NCBI GenBank assembly: GCA_021324015.1
Contig: JAJPJX010000055.1
Coordinates: 1-36,138 of the forward strand
Length of the DNA stretch: 36,138 nucleotides
Reading direction: 5' to 3'
Origin: Solibacteraceae bacterium
GTDB taxonomy: Bacteria; Acidobacteriota; Terriglobia; Bryobacterales; Bryobacteraceae
The notes under the pieces are model-generated. The model had not been told where the DNA came from. It did not search any database and was given only the letters and a program-made list of their open reading frames with translations. The position numbers and the translations under genes were made by a program. Within the stretch, counting starts at the first letter, position 1. Each line of letters opens with the position of its first letter. Positions 1 to 7,845 of this stretch are shown piece by piece.

Positions 1-129
1 GAGCGCTCTGTCTGGTTGGAATTCGACACCCGAGGCACGATACCGAAGTACGCTGCCAGCTTGCCCTCATCGGCAAAGTCGTTGATATCGCCGATGACCG
101 ACAGCAAGCCATAGAGCGCGAAGTGCTTA
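1..129 (-). pseudogene. IS110-family transposase fragment, truncated at both ends as seen
   Basis: Read on the minus strand, the frame from about 137 down to the window edge is open. It encodes the C-terminal (IS116/IS110/IS902, Transposase_20) region, recognisable by GLLSVIGDINDFADEGKLAA followed by a Y-F-G-I-V-P-R segment. The family pattern here is an IGD..F....KLAAY.G..PR block. The 5' part of the gene, which would lie at higher coordinates, is absent: the homology stops just before the CCA end of tRNA-Val at 130. No start codon or DEDD catalytic domain is present, so this is a remnant. The 3' end runs off the window. The family call is fairly secure; whether the element was an intact IS or part of an island cannot be told from here. 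Confidence 0.7.
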
Positions 130-206
130 TGGTGGGCGGTCGCAGGCTCGAACTGCGGACCTCCTGCTTGTAAGGCAGGCGCTCTGACCGGCTGAGCTAA
201 CCGCCC
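130..206 (-). tRNA. tRNA-Val (anticodon UAC)
   Basis: On the minus strand a complete cloverleaf can be folded. The acceptor stem GGGCGGT (206-200) pairs with ACCGCCC (140-134), followed by discriminator A and an encoded CCA (132-130). The D-arm contains TTAGCTCAG. The anticodon stem CCTGC/GCAGG encloses the loop CTTACAA, giving anticodon TAC (valine). The T-arm is CGCAG-TTCGAGC-CTGCG. The gene directly adjoins the transposase remnant on its 3' side. Confidence 0.95.
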
Positions 207-270
207 CGGGACACCGGCTTTCTTGATCGTAGCATCATTTCCGCAGGGATTTGCGAGCTTCGCAGCGCGC

Positions 271-276
271 TATAAT
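271..276 (+). promoter_or_regulatory. -10 hexamer (TATAAT), likely leaderless promoter of the CPBP protease gene
   Basis: A perfect TATAAT is followed by 8 nt and then the ATG at 285, with no Shine-Dalgarno between. A start of transcription at or within a base or two of the ATG would make the mRNA leaderless. A TTGCGA at 251-256 is a possible but badly spaced (14 bp) -35. Confidence 0.5.
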
Positions 277-284
277 CGGCGCCG

Positions 285-1175
285 ATGACGATGCGGACCG
301 GGATGCTCGGCCTGATTCTGGCGCTGGTCTTCGGGATGCTTGGGCGAGGCACGCAGGCGGCCTTGCGACGCCTCTTCGCCGGGCGCCCGGCGCTGCTGTT
401 TGGCGCGCCGGCCCTGCTCACTCTCCTGTTCGGAGCCGCGGCCGCCGGGGCGGGTGCTTTTTCCTGGCCGCTGCTGTTTGTCGCGGCCGTGTACCTGCTT
501 ATTCCCACCCTGCTCGCCTTCGTGCAGGGGCCCGGACCCGCCAGGCGGCCCTCCGGCGCGGACTTCGCCCTCATTCTGCTGCTTTGGCTGCCGGTCGAAT
601 TTGGTGCGGGCCAAGGGCTGATCCCCCGTCCGCAGCAGGGTTTCCTGCACAGCGTGGCGTATGGCGTGGCTATTCTTCTGGCCCTGGTGCTGTTCCTCGG
701 ATTCCGGAATTGGGAAGGCCTGAAATACACGCTACCGGCCGGCGGGCGGGACTTTCTTTATGCCGCCGCCGGGTTTGCCGTTTGCGCTCCGGTGTTGATC
801 GTCGTGGGCCGGTGGCTGGAATTCATCCCGCCCTTCCACCTGCCCCCGCAGCCGCAGGCCGCGCGGCTGCTCACCCAATTCCTGATCATCCTAGTGGCCA
901 CCGGCCTGCCCGAGGAGATTTTGTTTCGCTCCCTGATTCAGAATGGGCTAATGCTGCGATGCGGACCCGGCATCGGCACGCTGCTGCTTGCCAGTTTCAT
1001 CTTCGGCTGCGCCCACCTCAACAATGGTCCGCAGCCGCTGCCGAACTGGCGGTATATGATCCTGGCGACGATCGCCGGCGCAGCCTACGGAAAGGTCTTC
1101 CAGCAATCATCCAGCGTGTGGGGATCAGCCTCTCTGCACGCACTCGTGGACTGGACCAAGCACGTCTTTTTTTAG
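285..1175 (+). CDS. CPBP family intramembrane glutamic endopeptidase (Abi/CAAX-like)
   Basis: This 296-residue, very hydrophobic protein has about seven or eight membrane segments. It carries the signature motifs of the CPBP (Rce1/Abi) intramembrane protease family. The EExxxR motif is at 210-215 (PEEILFR), FxxxH at 240-244 (FIFGCAH), and a third-motif His lies at 285 (SASLHALVD). In characterised members the paired Glu and the two His residues activate water for cleavage inside the membrane. Bacterial homologues act in bacteriocin self-immunity, signalling or prenyl-protein processing, and the substrate here is unknown. The ATG at 285 is preferred because it sits 8 nt after a TATAAT; an ATG two codons later is possible. 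It converges on the HNH gene with only 2 bp between stops. Confidence 0.85.
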   Translation: MTMRTGMLGLILALVFGMLGRGTQAALRRLFAGRPALLFGAPALLTLLFGAAAAGAGAFSWPLLFVAAVYLLIPTLLAFVQGPGPARRPSGADFALILLLWLPVEFGAGQGLIPRPQQGFLHSVAYGVAILLALVLFLGFRNWEGLKYTLPAGGRDFLYAAAGFAVCAPVLIVVGRWLEFIPPFHLPPQPQAARLLTQFLIILVATGLPEEILFRSLIQNGLMLRCGPGIGTLLLASFIFGCAHLNNGPQPLPNWRYMILATIAGAAYGKVFQQSSSVWGSASLHALVDWTKHVFF

Positions 1176-1177
1176 CC

Positions 1178-1705
1178 CTAATAGAACAGATACTTGCGCC
1201 ATTTCTCATCGCCTTTTCCGAGCATACGCATCAGGTGGCGGATGGTGTGCAGGCTGAAGGGCCGCGGCTGGCGCGCAAGCTTCATGCCAGCCTCTTCCGG
1301 TGTGCGGCTGCCCTTGCGGTTGTTGCAGGGATGGCAGCAGGCCACCAAGTTCTCCCAGGCCGATTCCCCGGCCCGAGAGCGGGGGATAACGTGATCCAGT
1401 GTCAATTCGGAAGACGGCAGCGTGCTGTGGCAGTACTGGCAGGTGTAGCGGTCGCGCATGAGGATATTCTTACGGGACAGCGCGCGGGTCTGATGCGGAA
1501 TGCGGCGGTATTCGAGCAGCCGGATGACCGAGGGCAGCCGCATGGCGTGGCGCGCGGAGTGAACGAACGCCAGGGACTCCTCCTCGGCGGAGGCCACGCC
1601 CTTGAGGACCAGCACCAGGGCGCGCCGCGCTCCGCAAATGTTGATCGGCTCGTAACTCGCGTTCAGCACGAGCACCGGCTTCTGCAATCGATCCGACATC
1701 GACAT
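1178..1705 (-). CDS. HNH endonuclease family protein
   Basis: This 175-residue protein has a C-terminal HNH nuclease (McrA-like, COG1403) domain. Zinc-binding pairs C89-x2-C92 and C124-x2-C127 flank the catalytic [10 protein letters not shown] segment (D104, H105). The third-motif Asn/Lys are in CNNRKG (127-132). The N-terminal 80 residues resemble the conserved leader of small stand-alone bacterial HNH proteins ([11 protein letters not shown]...), which are widespread and not tied to restriction systems. No methylase or restriction partner is nearby. The role is probably DNA repair or processing and is not established for this subgroup. The start MSMSD has two close ATG options (1705 and 1699). 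Confidence 0.85.
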   Translation of the reverse strand: MSMSDRLQKPVLVLNASYEPINICGARRALVLVLKGVASAEEESLAFVHSARHAMRLPSVIRLLEYRRIPHQTRALSRKNILMRDRYTCQYCHSTLPSSELTLDHVIPRSRAGESAWENLVACCHPCNNRKGSRTPEEAGMKLARQPRPFSLHTIRHLMRMLGKGDEKWRKYLFY

Positions 1706-1716
1706 CCCAACGCTCC

Positions 1717-2430
1717 CTAGGTTCGACGGGCCACGGGCGCTCCGCCGGCCGGCGCGCGGAATCGCCGGTCCACCCGGGCCAGAGTCAGGAGACCCACGTA
1801 CCGGGCCCCCGCGCGCTTTAAAACCATGGCACAGGCGCCGGCCGTCGCGCCCGTGGTCATCACATCGTCCACCAGCAAGATGCGCCGGCCCTGCGAACCG
1901 GCGGCCCGATACATGGAAAAGGCGCCCGCCACGTTCTCGCGCCGCGCGGAGTTACTCAAGCCCGCTTGTGTTCGCGTGGACCGCCGCCGGCGAACCAACC
2001 TCCTCACCGGAAGCCCGCACCGGCGCGCAATTTCGCGAGCCAGCAGCTCCGACTGGTTAAAGCCGCGCCGCCAGCGGCGGCGCCAATGCAGCGGCACCGG
2101 CACGACCAGGTCAAAGCGCTGATCGCGCGGGAGGGCGTTCGACAGCAAGTCGCCCAGAGGCCTCGCCAGTGTGCGGATCCGGCCGTACTTGAACAGGTGG
2201 ATCAACTCGCGCAGCTTTCCCTCATAGGCGCCGTAGCACCAGGCGGCATCGAACCCCCACAATCCGCTCCGGCAGAGCGCGCAGCGGCCCTCGGCATCCA
2301 GCGGGAAGCGATTCAGAAAAGGGGTCCGGCAACTGACGCAAAAGTATTCGGCAGCCAGCGGAGCGGGTTCGTGGAGGCAGTCGCGGCAAACCGGCACACG
2401 CGAAAATTCGCGCAGCGGGCCATGGCACAC
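1717..2430 (-). CDS. ComF family phosphoribosyltransferase-like protein (start uncertain)
   Basis: ComF proteins are needed for natural transformation in several bacteria. They combine an N-terminal zinc ribbon with a type I phosphoribosyltransferase fold. Here two to three Cys pairs lie at C15-x2-C18, C31-x2-C34 and C50-x2-C53. The PRPP-binding loop is [13 protein letters not shown] (184-196). The conserved FDLVVPVPL and [11 protein letters not shown] segments precede it. GTG at 2430 is the first standard start in frame, yet the open frame continues upstream to 2538 and encodes FSLVFPDEC plus R, completing the expected first C-x2-C with the Cys after the start. Translation therefore probably begins upstream, perhaps at a non-standard codon such as CTG 2484, or the sequence has an error. 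No com or DNA-uptake genes are adjacent. Confidence 0.85.
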   Translation of the reverse strand: MCHGPLREFSRVPVCRDCLHEPAPLAAEYFCVSCRTPFLNRFPLDAEGRCALCRSGLWGFDAAWCYGAYEGKLRELIHLFKYGRIRTLARPLGDLLSNALPRDQRFDLVVPVPLHWRRRWRRGFNQSELLAREIARRCGLPVRRLVRRRRSTRTQAGLSNSARRENVAGAFSMYRAAGSQGRRILLVDDVMTTGATAGACAMVLKRAGARYVGLLTLARVDRRFRAPAGGAPVARRT

Positions 2431-2560
2431 GCGGCACTCATCCGGGAAAACAAGCGAAAAAAGAGCGTACGAAAGCCGCCCCAGGAACGGGAGCCGGGAC
2501 TCGGAGAAGACTGCGGTTAGCCTACTACTCGAGAAGACTCACCTCCGCCAGAGTTTCATT

Positions 2561-2914
2561 CTACAACACCCCGAGATCCTGCTTCTCCTGGCACGCGATA
2601 CAATGGCGGGCCCAGGGCACGGCATCCAGTCGCTTCGGCTCCACGGCTCCCCCGCAGGCGACGCAGGCGCCGAAGGTGCCGGCATCCATGCGGAGGATGG
2701 CTTCGCGAACCAGAACCAGAATTAAGCGCGCCTGCTCCAATTGCTGGAAAAGCGCCTCTTTATCGTAGGCGCGGTTAGCCCGGTCGCCCACATCCGGCGA
2801 ATCCGCCGCGGCCACCTGTTCTTCATCCGATTCGATCCGTGCAATTTCGGATGTCAGCTCCCGTTGCTTTTCAAGCAACCGCTGCCGGTATGATTGGGAT
2901 TGCGCTGTCGCCAT
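2561..2914 (-). CDS. DksA/TraR C4-type zinc-finger protein
   Basis: This 117-residue protein has an N-terminal helical hairpin (about 8-75) and a C-terminal four-Cys zinc finger (C84-x2-C87 ... C105-x2-C108). That layout is typical of the DksA/TraR family, which binds in the RNA polymerase secondary channel and modulates initiation. The acidic turn at the hairpin tip reads DSPDVGDRA (38-46); it keeps acidic residues but not the exact DxxDxA of E. coli DksA, so ppGpp-linked function is uncertain. It lies 42 bp downstream of the enolase-superfamily gene on the same strand, and no strong ribosome-binding site is visible before ATG 2914. Confidence 0.85.
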   Translation of the reverse strand: MATAQSQSYRQRLLEKQRELTSEIARIESDEEQVAAADSPDVGDRANRAYDKEALFQQLEQARLILVLVREAILRMDAGTFGACVACGGAVEPKRLDAVPWARHCIACQEKQDLGVL

Positions 2915-2956
2915 ATCGCCGGCCGGCCGACGCCGGCCCTACCCATGATCTTAGCG

Positions 2957-4099
2957 CTACTCCAGGATGCGGTTGATGGTGATGTCCGGCCGGGTCAGGA
3001 TGGCGGAGTTGAGTTCCACACCCAACCCCGGTCCAGGGGGTAGCGGGAGCACGCCCTCCGCCGCCGGCAGCGTGGTGGTCACCAGCCCCTGGTATTCCTC
3101 CAGATAGTGACGCCGCACGGTCTCGAGGATGAAGAGGTTAGTCAGGTTGGCAGCCAGGTGCGCGGAGGCCATGTGCAGGACGGGGCCCCCGCAGTTGTGC
3201 GGCGCCACCGGAAGGTAGGAGGTCTCCGCCATGACGGCGATTTTGCGGGCCTCGGAAAGGCCGCCGCACCAGCAGATATCCGGCATCACGATGCGCGCCG
3301 CGCGGTTCTCCAACAGTTCTCGAAAGCCCCAGCGGGTCATGAGGCGCTCGCTTACGCAAAGCGGCAGCCGGGTGGCCTGCGCCAGTTCGCGATAGGCCGC
3401 CAGGTTATCCTGGGGCAGCATCTCTTCCAGCCACATGGGCTCGTAGGGCTCCAGCGCCTGTGCGATGCGGATGGCACAGGGCAGGTTCCAGTAGCCGTGA
3501 AACTCCATGGCCACGTCCATGGAATCCCCGAACTCCTCGCGGATGAGCCGCAGTGGTTCGATGCCCTGGCGCATCTGGTCGGCGGTGATGTACTGCCCGC
3601 GCGTTTCGGCGGCGATGGGGTCGAAGGGCCAAATCTTCATGGCGCGGATACCGGAGGCGGCCAGTTCGCGGGCCAGGCGCGCCGGTTCGGTCAAGAAATC
3701 CACGTGGTCGTAGCAGGTGTTGTAAATGCGGATGAACTCCCTGGATGCGCCGCCCAGCAACTGGTAGACCGGCCGGCCAACGGCCTTGCCTGCCAGGTCC
3801 CACAGCGCCAGATCCACAGCGCTGATAGCGCGCATTTCTGCGCCCGCCCATCCGCTGTAGGAGACGGCCTGGAACATATCCGCCCACAGGCGGTCAATCT
3901 GCAGCGGGTCGCGGCCCAGCAGGACGGGAGCCAGTGATCGCTCCACCACCGCCTTTTCGGCCTCCGGGTGCGGGTAGGTCTCTCCTAACCCAATGAGCCC
4001 GGTATCGGTGTGGATGCGGACCCACAACCATTGGATTGCTCCCGCGTGCACGGTGATGCCGCGCGCCAAGTGAATGGTTTCGATGGCGGTGATGCGCAT
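2957..4099 (-). CDS. Enolase superfamily dehydratase (mandelate racemase/muconate lactonizing type)
   Basis: The 380-residue protein has the N-terminal capping domain (1-125) and a C-terminal (beta/alpha)7-beta barrel. Metal-ligand candidates are E199 (AMEFHG), E225/E226 (WLEEM) and E251 (SERLMTRW). The catalytic Asp/His dyad appears as D274 (VMPDICW) and H301 (APHNCGGP). The MR-subgroup Lys position reads AMKIWPFD (K154). The motif set fits acid-sugar dehydratases such as galactonate- or mannonate-type enzymes, which abstract the proton next to the carboxylate to give a 2-keto-3-deoxy acid. Substrate cannot be assigned. No sugar-catabolic partner is adjacent; a second family member lies at 31376-32590. 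A -10-like GATACT is 8 nt before the ATG. Confidence 0.85.
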   Translation of the reverse strand: MRITAIETIHLARGITVHAGAIQWLWVRIHTDTGLIGLGETYPHPEAEKAVVERSLAPVLLGRDPLQIDRLWADMFQAVSYSGWAGAEMRAISAVDLALWDLAGKAVGRPVYQLLGGASREFIRIYNTCYDHVDFLTEPARLARELAASGIRAMKIWPFDPIAAETRGQYITADQMRQGIEPLRLIREEFGDSMDVAMEFHGYWNLPCAIRIAQALEPYEPMWLEEMLPQDNLAAYRELAQATRLPLCVSERLMTRWGFRELLENRAARIVMPDICWCGGLSEARKIAVMAETSYLPVAPHNCGGPVLHMASAHLAANLTNLFILETVRRHYLEEYQGLVTTTLPAAEGVLPLPPGPGLGVELNSAILTRPDITINRILE

Positions 4100-4107
4100 A
4101 GAATAAA

Positions 4108-4113
4108 AGTATC
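4108..4113 (-). promoter_or_regulatory. -10-like hexamer (GATACT) of the 2957-4099 gene
   Basis: On the minus strand GATACT is followed by 8 nt (TTTATTCT) and the ATG at 4099, with no Shine-Dalgarno. The spacing equals that of TATAAT 271-276 to its ATG, suggesting a leaderless transcript. No clear -35 is seen. Confidence 0.35.
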
Positions 4114-4119
4114 AGCATC

Positions 4120-4191
4120 ATGCAGGCTTTGGCCGTTGTGGCGGTGCTCGCCCTGCTGGCCCTGTGGGCCGCCGTAGTCCAGCGTCACTGA
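4120..4191 (+). CDS. Possible 23-residue single-pass membrane peptide
   Basis: A short open frame, ATG 4120 to TGA 4191, encodes a peptide that starts MQALAVVAVLALLALWAAVV and ends Q-R-H. It is one uninterrupted hydrophobic helix with a basic C-terminus. It starts 20 bp from the divergent dehydratase start and ends 9 nt before the ATG of the M50 protease gene. That tight spacing would allow translational coupling. No convincing ribosome-binding site precedes it. It could equally be a chance frame in GC-rich DNA; conservation upstream of homologous M50 genes would decide. Confidence 0.3.
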   Translation: MQALAVVAVLALLALWAAVVQRH

Positions 4192-4200
4192 GTGTTCCCT

Positions 4201-4812
4201 ATGCAACTCGACCGCGCAATTCTGAACGTCTCCCTGCTGTGGATCCTGACCACGCCGCACGAGTTTGCGCATGCTTGGGTGGCGACCAAACTGGGGGATG
4301 ACACTCCGGAGCGCGAGGGGCGCGTGACGCTGTTTCCCCTGGCGCATGTGGATTGGCTGGGCACCTTGATTCTTCCGGCGCTGACGTCACTGCTCGGCGC
4401 TGGCTTCCTGGGTTGGGGCAAGCCCGTGAACACGAATCCGTACAAGCTGCGGGGAGGGCTGAGAGGACTGGCGCTGGTAGCCCTGGCCGGACCCGCCAGC
4501 AACGTGATTTTCGCCGTCATCCTGGCGGCTGCGGCCGTCGCGGCGGCGCACTCCCTGCCGGATTTCGCCCGGTTCGCCGCGCGCGGCGTCACTCTCAGCC
4601 TCTACCTGGCGATCTTTAATATGCTCCCCGTGCCGCCGCTGGACGGCTCGAAGCTGCTGCTGGCGCTGCGCATTCCCCTGGTGATTTACCGGGAACTGGC
4701 GCGGTTCGGATTCATGCTGCTGATTGTGGCTATGTCCGCTTCCGAACTCGGCCGCTGGATGAGCGCGTGGAGCTTCGCCGGCGCCGAATGGATCTTCGGG
4801 CTGTTCCGATAG
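4201..4812 (+). CDS. Site-2 protease family (M50) intramembrane zinc metalloprotease
   Basis: A 203-residue integral membrane protein of the short SpoIVFB/YwhC-like S2P type. HExxH is at H20-E21-F-A-H24. The second metal motif NMLPVPPLDGS spans 140-150, with N140 and zinc ligand D148. Several hydrophobic segments surround both motifs. The family cleaves transmembrane segments within the bilayer, often of anti-sigma factors, and the target here is unknown. There is no PDZ or CBS domain. The frame is open from GTG 4192, but ATG 4201 gives the better N-terminus (MQLDRAILNVSLLW). A 23-codon hydrophobic frame ends 9 nt upstream. Confidence 0.85.
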   Translation: MQLDRAILNVSLLWILTTPHEFAHAWVATKLGDDTPEREGRVTLFPLAHVDWLGTLILPALTSLLGAGFLGWGKPVNTNPYKLRGGLRGLALVALAGPASNVIFAVILAAAAVAAAHSLPDFARFAARGVTLSLYLAIFNMLPVPPLDGSKLLLALRIPLVIYRELARFGFMLLIVAMSASELGRWMSAWSFAGAEWIFGLFR

Positions 4813-4861
4813 CCGGCGGGAACTAATCCGCAGCGGGTGGTGTCCCCTCTAGAGAGGCTTA

Positions 4862-6175
4862 ATGCCGCCCGACAAGAGACCATCGGACCTGAATTGGTGG
4901 ACCGAATGTCTCCTTCCCTGGACCGCGAGTTTTGGCAGAAGCCTGGCGCTGGTTCTGGCGGCGTTCGTGCTGGTCCTGAGCACTGCAATCGGCCGGGGCA
5001 TTCTGGAGACAACGGCGGCGCTGGTGCGCCACCGCCTGCCCTTCGACCAGAGCGGCCGGCTAATGGCGTTAGGCGCCCGCGGATTAGTCTGGCGGAACGG
5101 CAACGCCTTCTCTGAGCGGCTGCTGCGAGTCTGGCGCGAAGAAAACTCGCCTCTGGAAAGTCTGGCGGCCTTTCGCTGGGAGAGCTTGGCGGAGGATGGG
5201 CTCACGCGCGTTTTCGCGGGCCGGGTCTCCACGGATTTCTTCCCCACTCTCGGCGTGCGGGCGGAACTAGGCCGGGCGGCTTTCGCGCCGCGAGAGAGCC
5301 ACGCGGCAGTGCTGAGTCACCGTTTCTGGAGGGAGCGGTTCGGCGCCGACCCCCAGGCTGTGGGGAGGACGCTCACGCTGGAAGGGGAGGCGTTTCAGAT
5401 CGTGGGCGTGATGCCGGCCACGTTCTGGTTTGTCACCAAGCGGGTGGACCTGTGGCTTTCGCCCGATGGGATTCCCGGAGGCGCTCTGTCTCAGATTCCC
5501 CGGTTCAGCGCGATCGTCCGCCTGAAACCGGGGGTGACGCAGGAACAGGCGGCGCAGGAGATAGAATCGCTCGCCGCTCGCCACCGGCTTCCGGCACGGG
5601 TGAGGCTGGCGAGCATCGAAGACGAATTGCTGCGCGAAACCGTTCCCCCTGTCCTGTTTGCCTGCTATGCCCTCGGGCTGATCGTGCTGATCGGGGCGGC
5701 GGATCTGATCCGATTCGTATGGGACTCTCCGCGCCAGGACCGGATTCGCAACCGAATCCGCTTCGCGGGTTTCCTGGCATTGAAATCCCTGGTGGCGCTC
5801 GCCGCTCTGACCGGACTCTGGCTGGTGCTGATGGATCCGGCGCACCGCCCCGCCGAGTGGGGCGGCGGAGGCAGCCTGGTGGCGGGCTTCTGGATCTTCG
5901 GACTGGGAGTGTGCGGCCTGGTCTATTGGTCGTTGCTGGACCAGCGCTACCGGTGCCGGATATGCCTGCGGAGGCTGCGTATGCCCGTCCCCACGGGCTC
6001 CTGGAGTACGCCGCTGCTGGATCGTCCCGGCACGGAATACATCTGTCCTTTCGGTCACGGGAAAGTCAACGTCGCCTCCGTGCGGTTGTTCGGGATCGAA
6101 CCGGCGCGCTGGACCTACTACCTCGACTTCTGGCGGGAACTGGTACGGCAGGAAGAGGCCGCGCGCGAAGACTGA
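4862..6175 (+). CDS. MacB-type periplasmic-core membrane protein with C-terminal zinc-site domain
   Basis: The protein has 437 residues. An N-terminal TM helix (about 28-46) precedes a MacB_PCD-like extracytoplasmic domain (about 60-225), recognisable by VSTDFFPTLGV, AVLSHRFWRERFG and IVGVMPATFWF. These are typical of acidobacterial ABC-permease (ADOP) proteins. Three further TM segments (about 262-282, 303-323, 338-357) follow. The tail then has a putative zinc site C365-x2-C368 ... C395-x3-H399. The usual FtsX domain and second MacB core are missing, and no ATPase gene is adjacent, so it is unlikely to be a working permease alone. It may be a sensor or adaptor derived from a permease. ATG 4862 follows GAGAGG. 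The C-terminal arrangement is not one I recognise. Confidence 0.7.
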   Translation: MPPDKRPSDLNWWTECLLPWTASFGRSLALVLAAFVLVLSTAIGRGILETTAALVRHRLPFDQSGRLMALGARGLVWRNGNAFSERLLRVWREENSPLESLAAFRWESLAEDGLTRVFAGRVSTDFFPTLGVRAELGRAAFAPRESHAAVLSHRFWRERFGADPQAVGRTLTLEGEAFQIVGVMPATFWFVTKRVDLWLSPDGIPGGALSQIPRFSAIVRLKPGVTQEQAAQEIESLAARHRLPARVRLASIEDELLRETVPPVLFACYALGLIVLIGAADLIRFVWDSPRQDRIRNRIRFAGFLALKSLVALAALTGLWLVLMDPAHRPAEWGGGGSLVAGFWIFGLGVCGLVYWSLLDQRYRCRICLRRLRMPVPTGSWSTPLLDRPGTEYICPFGHGKVNVASVRLFGIEPARWTYYLDFWRELVRQEEAARED

Positions 6176-6206
6176 GCGCCAGCCGCGGTGATACGCTAAA
6201 TGTTTC

Positions 6207-7757
6207 ATGCCAAAGCGTCGCGTGCAAGCCCTGGGCCTGTGTCTGGCCGTTCTCATGCTGGCAGCCATGCCAGCCAGAGCGGCGTCGGTTCCTCACAAAC
6301 CGAAGCTGCTGGTGGCCATCGCCATCGATCAGTTTCGCTACGACTACCTGACGAGGTTTGCCAGCGAGTATAGCGGCGGCTTCCGGCGCCTCATGACCGA
6401 AGGAGCGGTCTTCACCAGCGCGCGCTACGAGCATTTCCCCACCGTGACGGCCGTCGGGCATAGCACGTTTCTGACCGGGGCCATCCCGGCACTCAGCGGG
6501 ATCGTGGGCAACGAGTGGTTCGACCGGGTAGCCGGAAAGACCGTGACCAGCGTTTCCGACGAGACGGTGCAGATGCTGGGCGGCAAGGGGGATGGCGGCG
6601 CTTCCCCGCATCGTCTGCTGGTGAGCACCGTGGGCGATGAATTGAAGATCGCCGACGGCGGTAAGTCTCGCGTCATCGGCATTTCGCTGAAGGACCGCTC
6701 GGCGATCCTGCCCTCTGGACACATGGCCGACGGGGCCTTCTGGTTTGACACCAAGACCGGGCACTTCGTCAGCAGCACGTACTATTTCGCGGATCTGCCG
6801 GGCTGGGTCAAGGACTTCAACGCCGGAAGCCCGGCGGACCGCTACCGGGGTGTCCGATGGTTGACGCACGTTCTGCCGGAGGAGGCCGGCGAGAAGTTGT
6901 ACGCTAAGCTGCCTGGCAGCCCGTACGGCAACGAATTGCTGGAAGCCATCGCGGAGCGCGCGGTCGAAGCCGAACAGTTGGGCCGGCGCGAAGCCCCGGA
7001 CATCCTGGCGGTCAGCTTCTCCTCCAACGACTACGTCGGGCATGCCTACGGGCCGGATTCCGCCGAAGTGCACGATGTTTGCCTACAGACGGACCGCCTG
7101 TTTGACAAGTTCTTCCGTTTCCTGGAGACCCGAGTAGGGCGTCAAAATCTATTGATCGTCCTGACGGCCGACCACGGAGTGGCTCCAGTGCCGGAAGTGA
7201 ACCACGCGCGGAAGATGCCGGGTGGCCGTATGCCGGGGCACGCAGTGACCGACGCCGTTGAGGCTGCGCTGGTCCAGAAATATGGCGAGGGCAAATGGAT
7301 CGTCGGGCCGTCGGAGAATTCCCTGTACTTGAACCTGGACCTGATCCGGCAGAAGGGTCTGGCGCGGACTGAAGTGAATCTGACGGCGGCGCAGGCGGCA
7401 CGGGCCGTGCCCCACGTCTTCCGGGTGTACACCCGCGAGCAGTTGTTAAGCGGGCAGGCCATGGAGGACCAGGTCGGCCGCCGCGTGATGAACGGTTTCT
7501 ACGGCCCACGCAGCGCGGATGTCTACGTGTTATTGGAGCCATACTGGCTTTTTGGGGCCAGCGGCACCACGCATGGAACCACGTTCAGCTATGACGCGCA
7601 TGTGCCTGTGATCTTTATGGGTTCGGGCATCCGGCCGGGCCGTTATTTCGCCAGTATTGCCCCCAACGATATAGCGCCCACTCTGGCGGTGATCCTGGGG
7701 GTGGAGACGCCCAGCGGCTCGATCGGCCGGGTGCTTTCCGAGATGTTCGCCGATTAG
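6207..7757 (+). CDS. Exported PafA-like alkaline phosphatase / phosphodiesterase superfamily protein
   Basis: The 516-residue protein has a Sec signal peptide (about 1-26, ending ARAAS). The rest is an alkaline-phosphatase-fold enzyme of the PafA (Thr-nucleophile) type. Metal and catalytic residues visible are D41 (IDQFRYDYL), the nucleophile segment HFPTVTAVGHS (T79 or T81), the phosphate-contact pair K162/R164 (LKDRSAILPSG), D275/H279 (NDYVGHAYG), D322/H323 (TADHG) and a late His in SYDAHVPV. The K-x-R pair suggests a phosphate monoesterase rather than an NPP-type diesterase. It likely releases phosphate in the periplasm. No Pho-box can be claimed, and the gene follows the preceding one by 31 bp. 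Confidence 0.85.
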   Translation: MPKRRVQALGLCLAVLMLAAMPARAASVPHKPKLLVAIAIDQFRYDYLTRFASEYSGGFRRLMTEGAVFTSARYEHFPTVTAVGHSTFLTGAIPALSGIVGNEWFDRVAGKTVTSVSDETVQMLGGKGDGGASPHRLLVSTVGDELKIADGGKSRVIGISLKDRSAILPSGHMADGAFWFDTKTGHFVSSTYYFADLPGWVKDFNAGSPADRYRGVRWLTHVLPEEAGEKLYAKLPGSPYGNELLEAIAERAVEAEQLGRREAPDILAVSFSSNDYVGHAYGPDSAEVHDVCLQTDRLFDKFFRFLETRVGRQNLLIVLTADHGVAPVPEVNHARKMPGGRMPGHAVTDAVEAALVQKYGEGKWIVGPSENSLYLNLDLIRQKGLARTEVNLTAAQAARAVPHVFRVYTREQLLSGQAMEDQVGRRVMNGFYGPRSADVYVLLEPYWLFGASGTTHGTTFSYDAHVPVIFMGSGIRPGRYFASIAPNDIAPTLAVILGVETPSGSIGRVLSEMFAD

Positions 7758-7845
7758 GGGCCGCGCCGTGCCATCTGGACCGGAACAGGTGTGCTAACCT
7801 AGGGGTCTACGCAGTGTTCTACACACCGAAGAGGAGTTTCTGTAC

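Noticed and set aside
1150-1178. T-run at the end of the CPBP gene as a terminator
   Set aside because: The Ts fall in the last codons and no stable GC stem directly precedes them.
3107-3937. 276-codon plus-strand frame
   Set aside because: Shadow of the enolase-superfamily gene, which has all expected catalytic motifs.
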